Source of the DNA: Hirudinaria manillensis
Taxonomy: Eukaryota > Annelida > Clitellata > Hirudinida > Hirudinidae
Assembly (NCBI GenBank): GCA_034509925.1
Contig: CM067529.1
Location: 4,783,001-4,847,000, forward strand
Length of the DNA stretch: 64,000 nucleotides
Direction of reading: 5' to 3'
Numbering within the stretch: the stretch's first letter is position 1; every line of letters begins with the position of its first letter. The translations under genes were made by a program, and so were the position numbers. The notes under the pieces are model-generated. The model was not told where the DNA came from. It saw only the letters and a program-made list of their open reading frames with translations, and ran no database searches. Positions 25,098-35,709 of the stretch are shown piece by piece.

Positions 25098-26632
25098 TCA
25101 CCCACAGGATAAGGCATTAAGAGCTGAGTTGTTTGAAGATTTGTGAGAGAGGAGAGTGACATAATTTGCTGGAAAAATTCCAATGTTCCCATTGAGTTCC
25201 CCTTTCCACCAATCAGAGCTCGTCTTCTCAAGCAAGCCAATGACAGCTCCCTCTTGAAAGCTCAAGTCTTCATCAGTTTGCCCCACATAATTATATAAGG
25301 CCACTGCTTGCCCTACGTTATTGAGCAGGTTAGTTCAGAGGGTGACAATTGTAATTTTGACATTAATAACAAAATTGTAGCAAGCCTTTTTCACAACCTG
25401 GCTTGCCACCCTTGAAAATAGCATTATATATATATGATTAACTCAAAGTACTTTAAGTTCATGGTAAGAATGAGATTAAACTACCAATTTCCAGATTTTT
25501 TAAATTTACATGAGCTCCTGCTATATTTACTGCAACAATCAATATAATAACAAATTGCTTCAAAATCAATAAAAAACATTTCATCTAATCGAATAATCAT
25601 AAGTATACCTATGTAAGTGGTCCCTTCATCATCACTCTTGGCATGACCCTGGAACAACAAGAAGAAATTTCAAAAGCACATCAAATGAAAACTGGTGACA
25701 TCTCAAGAGAAGAATTTGACCTGTACATCTGGTTCTGGAGTGTTGCTATTACTCATTCCCAGTAGCTTTACATAATTGGCCGGAAACCAGCCAATCCTAC
25801 GCTTTTGCCCCTTGACCTTGGAATAGAAACAATAACAGAATAAATGTGAAGGTCGAGCCAATAGAAACAGAGACGACTTACTTGGAGTTCCCCTTCCCAC
25901 CACCCGCTAGGACTTTTTTTCCGCACGTGAATCAGTTGCCCCGGTTGGAGGGTCAACTGCTCGGGTCCTGTGGCAGGGTAGGGTGCTATCACCGATGCAA
26001 TTTCTGTGCAAATCGAAAGCCATCGACGTGAGTACGTTCGTGAACCAGAACGCAAACGTATTTTGCTAACCTGGTTTGCGATTTTCTTGCAACTTTGTGG
26101 CATTCTGAAATAAATGAAAATATTAAAAACTGATCTCAATTATTAATTAACAGAAGAGTTTTCTCAGCATATGAAAAAGTGTGTCAGAATTGAGTATAAT
26201 CCTGAAAACTTGTTTAACTAAAAGCATTTGGCCAAATGAAACACCATCATCATCATCATCATCATCTTCTTCTTGGTTGATGGAATTGAATATTGAAAAT
26301 ATGAAGACACAAGCCACAAGAAGCAGAAACTAATTTGAGTACTGAAGTGGCCATTAAGCTTGATTATTTCACCATCATTCTCACCACTGAAGGGGGTTTT
26401 GGAGGCCTTCCAGGTTTTCTCTTATTCTTTTGATATTTCAACAAATAATTTTATTAAATTAACTTTAGTTTTGAATTTACACAAAATAATAGTTATTATA
26501 TTATTATATTACCCATAATAATAGTTATTATGTGTATTACTTCAATAATAGTTAGTTAGTGATAATAGTTTCTCTTATTCTTTTGATATTTCAACATATA
26601 ATTACAAATTAACTTTAGTTTTGAATTTACAT

Positions 26633-26677
<45 letters not shown>

Positions 26678-29600
26678 GCAACAACAACAACAACAATAAT
26701 AATAACAACTGCAATAATGGTTAATTAATAAAGCACTTAATATCCAATCCAATGGAATGTATGCTTTGCGGATATTATTAGATAATAATAGTAATAATAA
26801 TAAAGTGAAAAACAAGCATCAAACAAGTATTGAAAAAATTCCAGAGTCATCTATAACCTACATAACACAAAGTGTTAATTATTTAACCATGCACAATGTA
26901 GTCCATAAAAATTAAAAACAATCTTAATAATCTTTATTTAAGAAGATCTTTAGATGTCATTAATAGAAAAACATGCATGAGAACAAAAAAGAACATAAGA
27001 ACAACAACAACAACAAAAAAAAAAGAATGCATCAAAAGACTTACAAGAGTTTCCATCTGCTGAACGTACGAGGCAGGAAATATCCCGGTGGTGCCGTTCA
27101 AGGTTCCCGTCCACCACTCGTCGTCAGTTTTTTGTGCCGGGAAAACATCGCCCTGGTTGAAAGTCAAATCCCCGGGAACGTTGGAAGAGTACGTGAACAT
27201 GGCCACGACAATGAACTCTGATTAAGTACGTTGATCTTAATTTGCATCGAAGCAGGAGATATAGGTTTTTTTTGTGCAAAGGGAAATCTTTAACCTTCCA
27301 AGTTCTGTTTCTTGTTGTTTTGCGAAGTGTCCGACGGCTTGGAGTCGCAAGGTAAAGTCGGCTGCTTGACGGAGGAAAGGTCCATCGACACCCTGGAAAT
27401 ATAAGTCGTGAAGCGGAACGTGTCCGTCCGAAGGACCAAATATTAAAAACCGTACTCGGGAGGAGTGGGGGAGTAGGCCATCTCAGGTTCTCCGACAACT
27501 TTTACGTACGACTTTGGGAACCATCCGACCTGTCAAAAGATGTCCGCTTGAAATTCTACGTTCTCGTGATTGTCGATGTCTAATAACATCGAGTTATCGC
27601 TTGATTATTAATTAAATTGTATTCTTATAGTTTCTAAATCAGATGATTTTCAGACTATAAAAAAAACAAGGTAAACAAAGGACCACCACAAGAGATATGT
27701 GTTCCAGACCTTTCCATTAAGCTCTCCAAACCACCACATTTCCTGCTTGCTGATCAAAGTAATGACTTCACCCTTCTGGAAAGACAGATGGTTGTCCTTT
27801 TTAGCCTGCCACGGATATATGGCCTGCACTTTTGCATCTTTCTTGTCTTTCTAGGTTACAATAACAGTAAGAAACAAAGTAATTCAGAAGCCAAATGTAG
27901 AAACCAAATGATTATAAATTACAGGGATTGCACAGCAATAACTCACCAATAAATTTGAAGCATGCAAGGACAATGCTACTGATTCAGAAGATGCTGGTTC
28001 AACTGCAGGAGTAACTTCAATTCTGGAAAAGCCAAAATGACTTTCAGTTACTTTAAAGAAATCCATTTAGTAAAACGGTCTTTTGAAAATCAAAAATGAT
28101 GAAGCATCAAGGATATGACAACCTTGTGGAAGGTTCAGCACTTGTTTCAGGCAGGGAATTGGAGTCCTTAGCACCAGCAGAAAATGCATCTTCCACAGTA
28201 ACGAGTTCCACGTATGCCTGCGGAAAGCACCCTTCTTTTCCGGCCAACGAACCGATCGTCCAACCCGGTTCCGCTCTCGACTGATCCTTATTGCACACCT
28301 AAGGAGACCAAAACAAAATTTTGTTTAACAAAAGAACATATAAGTAACAATTATAACTTAATAGAAAGCAACAACATTACCAGGACTATGTCACCTTCAA
28401 CCAGCGACAACTCATCCGAATTCTTTGCATCAAACCTATACAAAGCCCTGTATTTTTGAGGTTTGCTCTCAAAGTGAGATGGTGACTCGTTCGAAAAAGA
28501 ATTAAAATCTGCAGTCCACAGGCTCGACTGGGTTTGTTCTGGTAGGAATTTTAACAATTTAAGAATAATAAATTAAGATAAACAAGGAAACTTTTGAAGA
28601 TCTGGCATCAGTAAAGGTTCTAAAAAAATTGCAGAAAATGCACAGAAAGCACATCCAAATTGTCTCACATTTTGAAATAACAATAATGAATCAATTGATG
28701 AATACATCCAATGACATTGAAACAACACTTTAACAAAAAGAGTTGAACTTTAACCTTCAACTCAACGAAATCAATGCAAAGTTTAAACAACAAAAACAAC
28801 AAAAATTAAACCGACCAGTAGCACCAAAAGTTGCCCAAGCATCCGAATCCGATTTGTTATCTTGAAATGCTGAATCTTATCGGATGGTCAATACTAATTG
28901 TACTAATTGTTACAATTAATTTAATGTCACACTTTATATTAATTTGTTATTTTGCCAACCTGCTGCAAATGCTGTGGGCCAGTTAACAGTAGAATCAAAT
29001 AATGAAGTAGAATCGTTCTGAAGAGCATTGAAATCCCATTCATTTCCATTCTTGTGACCTGATATTATTATTATTATTATTACTATTATTATTATTATTA
29101 TTACTATTATTATTATTATTATTATTATTGTTATTATTATAAGTAAGTAAGAATTACAAGGTGCAAAAGTAGGAATAAACTATAAAGTCCATTAATTTAA
29201 ACTATTTTCAAAATGAACAACAAACCTGTCTGGAAATTTGGGTCTAAATTTCTGAAAGAGTGTACAGAAATTCAGATGATATCAGTACAGTGTGATACAT
29301 GAAACAAAGTGCAAAGCATTTTAATTCTCACTTTGACATTTGTGGTGACTCTGAAAAGGTCTTGTCCTGTTTAACATCACAAATCCGTTTTACCTCCTGC
29401 AAATTAAAATCATCCAACAGTTACTCCAATATCTCTTATATTTTTCTAAATTATTGAAATTTATTAAAATTTATTATTAAAAAATCTTTCAGCAATTCCT
29501 GCAACTACAACAGCAGTGGTACCATAAATAACTTGAATTTATAATATTGATTAAATCCTTCTTGAACATTAAAATTGAAATAAAGGTATTTTAACCCTTT

Positions 29601-31549
29601 CAATTAATTTAATTAACTAAATCAATGCACCTCATGTTGATGCATTAATTTCAATAAATTGTAAAATACCTCGAGTTTTATTTCGAGTTCAGTAATACGC
29701 ATCTTCTTATTTCTACAAGTTGTTTCAATAATCTCGATTTTCTTTTTTAATTCTTCCAGTCTTTCCTTTGCCTTGGAATGGTCCTTTATCAGGTTGCAAA
29801 GACCTTGGTCTGAAAAAGGATGTACTGAGTGACAGACATTGATTGCGTAATATTACGACATTGTGTAACACACTGTGTAACACCTACATTATACACCATT
29901 GTATTCATTACAAGCATCACAAGAATTATAAATATGCTACCTCAAGGTCAAACAAGTGCAAATAAATCTTTAGCAACAAAAATAAAATATTTTGAAAAAA
30001 AATCCAAAAAAAAGTGCCAAAATAATAGAATATAAAAAAATTCTTAAAATTGACAAATAATATCCATTTCGATAACTACCAGCCAGGCTGTCTGGAGTGT
30101 TGATCTGCCTTCCAAGTCTCAAACTTTCCTGTTGTGCAGCAACCAGTTTCATTTCAACCTCCTGAAACAAAGAAATGCAAGCACGTTTCCAATCTAATTA
30201 CAAGTGTGAATTATAATTAAATTAATTAAAATTGAATTAAATTTCATTAAAAGCAATCTGCAGAAATGGAACTAAAAAAAATAGGAAAATGAAAACAAAT
30301 CCAAACAAATTTACAAAATATTGTATATGGGCCAACATTATTACTCTGATACGATAGTGGAGTGGAGTGAGAGATGGCAGCTACAACTCGCTCCCGACAA
30401 ATGTCAGATCCTCTCATTTTCATCCACTTGATTCGAGATCTCACGTGACCGCGACATCCTCATAAGGGCATTTTGTACCTTTGTTAGGCCAATACTCGAG
30501 TATGGCTCTCCTGTATGGAACCCACACAAAAAACTTCTCATCGATAGGCTTGAACAGATCCAAAAAGGTTCACCAATATCTGCTGAGACTAAAGATTCTT
30601 AAATTGCCCACCCTAGAAAAACGAAGACTACTAAGGCCTTACTAATAGCAAAATCTCCACTACTCTCAACAGATCAACCTACCACGTCCCGCTTCAATGC
30701 TGAGATCCACAAATTGAACCTTAACCGAGCTTACATCTGTACAAGAGTTTTTTTTGTTTTTGTTTTTTTTGTTTTTTAAGTCCGAATGGCGATTGTTTAT
30801 GTTCTATTTGCGCTTCAGTTGTTTTTTTTCGAACGTGTCAGAGGCCTCGGCCCTTCGTTCGTCTCGAATAAATGAAATGAAAAATGAAATGAAATATTCA
30901 AAAGCGATCGGAACCTCTAACTCGGCTTTCAGCACGTCGATTTCGGTGGTTTTCGAAAGCGAAGAATGCTTCAGGGATTGAATGAAGTTCGATAATTCGG
31001 AAATGTTCAACTTCGTCTGCTCGATTTTGCTCGACAGTTCTGTTTTCTTGCTTTGCTGCATCACGAGACACATCATCGACTTGAAAAACGAGATCACAGA
31101 AGTTGAATGCAGTTGAATTCACTCACGAGCGATTCAAACAGAAGCTTCTGCTGTCCAGTTTCTTGCTTCAAATCATCGACGAGACCTTCCTCCCTGCTTT
31201 TATCTGCAACTAGTTGATCTCTCCTCTGCTTCTCCCACTCCAATTGTCTCTGTCTTTCCAATTCCTTCCTTGCAGCCTCAAGGGTTAAAAATTGAATTTA
31301 TATAACAAGGTAACAAATCAAGTACAAATAATGAGTAAAGTCAATTAATGCCACTTAACATCAATTAGGGCCCCTAACGATCGTCATCAAAAATACTCTG
31401 AAAACGACTGACTTCCTTCTGCTCCAACAGCTTCCTCCTTTGTTCCTCCTTCTCCATTTCAAGTTGCCTCTGCCTCTCCAGTTGCTTTTCCTGCTCAATC
31501 TGCCTTTTCATTTCTTGTTCTTGCCTTGTATTATCATTAGAATATTAAC

Positions 31550-31586
<37 letters not shown>

Positions 31587-34174
31587 AAAAGAATTAATCT
31601 GAACCTTACTTTATCTTAAACCACACCTCAACCAACGCAGAAATTAATAAATCAATATTATTATTAATAATTAAATAAATATCACGACATTGTCACATCT
31701 TTCCCATCAGTAGAGGTCAAGACCCCGTCTTTAAACTGAGGTGAAAAACTGAAATGAAACCTGATTTTTTCCCTTTTTTCCTGCTCAGCCCTTTCAGCAG
31801 CCAATCTCTCCTCGGACTCCTGGAGCTGTTGATCCCTCAGCATCGCCCTCCTCCTCTCCAGTTCTGCCTGCCCTTTGTCAAAGTTTTCCTTTCTTTTATC
31901 TTCAAATGTTACTGGAACCAATTAGCATTCGTTAGAGTGCAGACGCCAAATTAAATTAAACGTGCAAGTCGTGCACTTGGAAATATAAGGTTATAACGAA
32001 GTCCATTAATTTCTTAATGCCATCTTCTTTAATGTTTCAAAAGGTTTGAAGCAAGTTAAAGACAAAATAATCACTTATTCGTGCCGGCTCTGATTCTATA
32101 AAATTACTTGGGTTCGTTTCCGATCCTGACATGTTTAGATTTGTAATACCAATGCCGGCATTAGGACTCGTATCATTGCAGACTCCTGCCTTGCATGTTC
32201 CTGGTTTAATAATAGATTTTTAAAATATTAAAAATCAAAATTCAAATTCAAATGAAAATTCAAAGCATAATCAACTAGTGAAGAAACATCCTTTCTGATA
32301 AAGATCTTATTATCAGACTCATGTAAACCTGAATTAAAGAATTTAGCTCCAATATAATTTGATGGAGAACCAAACCAAGTAAAAAAGATTTGCTCTGTAT
32401 GGGCATGTGGCCACAATCAGAACTAAAAACTCAATAATTTAAATGAACCATCAATAGTCTTACAAACAACTGATGCTATGACATGGCACCTGATAATGAC
32501 GACTGAAGATTAACGGAGACGTTCACGCCGACGGGTTCGCTAGGCCTCCTCGACCTCCTGTAAGATGGCGGCACGAGGTCCGGAGGCAGCACCGGAGGAA
32601 TGGGAAAGCCAGACTTGGCCTGATCGATGAGGAACATCGCAACGCAAAACTCGTCGGGAGAAAGGTTGCCGTCCGTGTCTATGTCTGCGAGGCTCCTAAA
32701 ATAAAAATTTAAAAAAAATAATACTTAGTCCGATTCCTTAAATCGAGATTCCACGTGAAATGAAATATTATTATTAACTGTCTCCATCTTACCAGATTTG
32801 TGCAAGAACAGGATGAGTGAGACCTGACTGGGACAAAACCCCTTTGGCTTCCAAACCTATTTTCACAAAAGAAAGTGCTTTGAAAGCTTTTATTTGCCAT
32901 TCCTTAACATACATAACTCTGTAAGCAAATCCGTACTCATCCTTCGGGGATGATACTTAATCTATCAACATCATCATTTCATGCAATCAAATAAATCAGA
33001 TGTTGTTGACCTGTCAAATATCCCTTATGGGAGGCATCATGGTTGCTGAACAGCTGCTTGTACTTAAGTCTCTGAGCTGGAGTGATGGACCACTCCCCTG
33101 CTACTGCAGATGTTGTAATTTGAGGCCTTCATGAACAACAAGAGTAAAAAAAATTGTTTATAACAGTTCTGCTTTATCACTAAATGCATTTGTTTACTTT
33201 GAAATGGTGGCAAAGTTCCTTGGATCAGCAGACACAACTTAAAATTAAACATTTAAGCATCAATGATACTATATTTCAATACCAAAAAAAGGAATTAATC
33301 TATCTCACTGGCAGCAGGACCAGCTGAATATGGTAGAGTGGCAGAATTGTAAAGAATGGCGGGGTTCGGAGCGACGCCAAATGCCGGCCCCATCATTCCG
33401 GGATTCAAGACCGGGTTGAATGCAGAACCCACGCCGATGTTTGTTAACAAACTGGGAGGAAGTATGTGAGGAATGTCATAACCTTGAAGTGCCTTTTTGA
33501 TTAGATGCATAGCTATCGAGAACTCTCTTTTGTCCATCTTGCCATCTGCATTAATGTCAGATAGCTGCCTGAAAGATGGGTTAAGATTTTGCATTAATAA
33601 ATGTCTAGTTTTCCCTTGACATATAAAGCTTTTTTCTTGCATTTATGTATATTCTATATTATTTCACTAGAAAATGTTATCCTTAACATATAACTTGCCA
33701 TATTTTTCCAAGAATGGTCTGAGGCAATCCAGATTGCAGAAAAAATACTTTAACTTGTTCTCCTGAAAAATTAGATCAATTAGATCAATAACAAAATCAA
33801 TTGATCCTATGTATATCCATTTCAAATATCCTTTGTAAAGTCTCATCAAATGACATTGAAAAAATGTATTAATGTATTTACATAATGAAGATTCATAAAC
33901 TACCCTTAGGAGATTCCTTGCATTATCAAGAGAATATAAATGGCTTTTAGTGAAGAAAAGTTAACAAGTAAAAGCCAAACAAAACATACCACTGAGAAAT
34001 CCAGCAGTAGGATTCATCAAATAAAATTGGTTATCATGCTTATTTTTCTCTTCTGGAGTTATGACCCATACATCTATAAATGTTAACAAATAAATTAATT
34101 TAACTTTAACTGCTTAACTAATTTTTTAACATAGCTTTTCAAAATATGAAGAACTGACCATGAAAATTTGCCAT
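25098..34174 (-). CDS. ITSN: Intersectin, short form: EH-EH-coiled coil-SH3 x5
   Basis: Scaffold of clathrin-mediated endocytosis. EH domains bind NPF proteins such as epsin; SH3 domains bind dynamin and synaptojanin. In the 1137-aa product: EH1 about 8-95 ([20 protein letters not shown]), EH2 about 165-250 ([16 protein letters not shown]), coiled coil about 330-600, then SH3 domains starting near 697, 807, 911, 980 and 1066 in the order A-E. It ends just after SH3-E, so no DH-PH-C2 tail, like the short vertebrate isoform. Initiation exon is only 16 coding bases (MANFH), matching MAQFP in vertebrates. Exons: 34159-34174, 33990-34073, 33699-33762, 33309-33568, 33198-33237, 33011-33126, 32793-32856, 32490-32695, 32075-32200, 31761-31911, 31413-31524, 31127-31276, 30915-31079, 30080-30161, 29670-29809, 29332-29396, 29226-29251, 28960-29058, 28816-28860, 28381-28538, 28123-28298, 27947-28022, 27710-27850, 27456-27529, 27295-27392, 27045-27217, 26071-26104, 25882-26003, 25721-25816, 25609-25648, 25098-25312. 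Confidence 0.94.
26415..26632. repeat. Diverged direct duplication in intersectin intron 26
   Basis: Two copies of a roughly 65-bp unit about 152 bp apart: 26415-26480 and 26568-26632. Both begin TCTCTTATTCTTTTGATATT and end AACTTTAGTTTTGAATTTAC; copy two lacks a few bases in the middle. Between them are further short copies of ATAATAGTTATTAT. Confidence 0.85.
26635..26677. repeat. AAT microsatellite in intersectin intron 26
   Basis: About 14 copies of AAT, followed directly by a CAA run at about 26680-26697. Confidence 0.92.
29062..29140. repeat. ATT microsatellite in intersectin intron 17
   Basis: ATT repeats broken by single ACT and GTT units, about 80 bp. It begins within a few bases of the acceptor of the exon at 28960-29058, so it takes the place of much of the usual upstream splice-site sequence. 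Confidence 0.9.
30347..30899 (+). mobile_element. 5'-truncated, decayed LINE fragment in intersectin intron 13
   Basis: On the plus strand, antisense to intersectin, the sequence reads the late part of a non-LTR reverse transcriptase: [19 protein letters not shown], then after an apparent internal deletion of several dozen codons [19 protein letters not shown], then, in another frame, [15 protein letters not shown]. These match the region after the catalytic core in CR1/L2/jockey-type elements. The 3' end carries an ATGAAATGAA-type tail at 30868-30899. There are stops and frame changes, so it is dead. Clade assignment is tentative. Confidence 0.85.
31549..31581. repeat. AAT microsatellite in intersectin intron 10
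   Basis: About ten copies of AAT between the intersectin exons at 31413-31524 and 31761-31911. Confidence 0.9.
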
Positions 34175-35709
34175 CCTTCTTAATTTTCAAGACCTGCATA
34201 CAAAAACATTCTTAAGAACATAGTAAGAATTCTTAAGAACTTAATAATAGCAAGAAGTCATTATTCGATATAAATTAAATTTATTACATTACAATCATTA
34301 ATATCTTAAACTGGACCCGTTTATCTAAATAAAGTGGTTTTCATTTGTTATTGCGAATATGAGAATTGGCCATTAAAAATCCAGAAGCAACTCCATCAAT
34401 GCATGACTCTCATCCTTTACAAATATGTGAACAAACAATTTGAATATAAATACAATGTAAATACAATACATCAGCAACATATAAAATCCAAAAACTCATA
34501 CAAATTCTTGAATACTTTGAAGCAGTCTTGAATGTGTTATCCATCTCACAAGAGATATGACCCATGTCATTATCATTTTCTAATGTTGCAAAATTCGACT
34601 ACTTTAAAATGGTAAATGTATTCTTAATAGTCTAATTCAAATGAATTAACAAAGAATGTTGTAACTATATTACTACATATATAGCAATACTAGCAATAAC
34701 GTTACTTTTAAGATATATAATACAATTTTCCGGTTTGATTATCTCACATTCTTTCATAAGAACAATCACAAGGAGATCGCAACAGAAAGTCGAAATGTTT
34801 TAATTCAAGTCAATAATGAAAGACTATATAGAAAAGCACAACTTGGTATAGCAAATTCAGAATAATCTTGTTCAAAAACCATCAATACTGAGACATCATT
34901 CCGATAAACATCAAGGGATCGGCAGTGCCGCAAATATGTGCTGAAACGCAACTATTATTGGAGTTAAACTCACGAGCCAGTGAAATTCAGGCTACGAAAG
35001 CCATCAAAACTCCCAAATTGTGACAGAAAACGCCGACGGTGTGCACCCTCAAAACAATCACCCGAACTATTATATATTTCCACATCTAGTTTTGGCATTA
35101 ATTTCAAAGAATTTTTACCAGTTGTGGTTTTCTGATTTGCCACTCGCCAATTAGTGAAATTATAATTATTAATATAATTAGAGTTGAATTTAAAAACAAA
35201 CTGGAGCTTAGGAAAGCTTTAATTCCTGCTAGGAAAACGTTTACTGTCCACTATCAATTATGTTCGTATAAATTATAAAGTTAATATATAGCTTTCGTCT
35301 GCTTTACTAATCGTTACTTGTAAAAAAATGACTGCATTCAGTCAATTGACTAAAATGAAATAAATGAACAAATATTGTAATTAGCTATTAATTTGGAGAT
35401 TCAACCTAGTTTACCTAGATTTCTTGCTTTGGTTGTAATTAAATGTCTTCGTTTTTGAATCTAAACTGCGACACAAAAATATACCAAGATTTAATGAAAA
35501 AGTTTATTGGTCATTTGGTTTTAAATTAATAGAGCACATTATTACATTTTGCACAACATAGGATCATTAATCGATCACTAAAAAAGCGAAAAGCATTTCA
35601 TCTTATAGTTTTTTGGAAACACTTTAAAAACTTTACTTATTATCGTTCTCACGTTTTGCGGTTTTGTTTACACGATTTTTTTTGGAACGGATTCTTGTGA
35701 ATCAAAATA
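34175..35709. promoter_or_regulatory. Divergent intergenic region, intersectin and URB2
   Basis: 1.5 kb separates the intersectin ATG (minus) from the URB2 ATG (plus), so both promoters must lie here unless there are distant 5' exons. No TATA box or other motif stands out against the AT-rich background, and no further exon is recognised. Confidence 0.5.

Larger units (their letters stand above)
26105..27044 (-). other. Intersectin intron 26, repeat-rich
   Basis: 940-bp intron between the exons for SH3-C and SH3-D. It contains a direct duplication (26415-26480 and 26568-26632), an AAT microsatellite, a short CAA run near 26680 and CAT/CTT runs near 26245. No exon is seen. Confidence 0.7.

Noticed and set aside
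30247-30444. Minus-strand open frame of 65 codons inside intersectin intron 13
   Set aside because: It overlaps the antisense of the LINE fragment and has no similarity of its own.
32220-32489. Possible extra intersectin exon (minus-strand open frame of 62 codons)
   Set aside because: The flanking exons at 32490-32695 and 32075-32200 match in phase, and the frame does not resemble intersectin.
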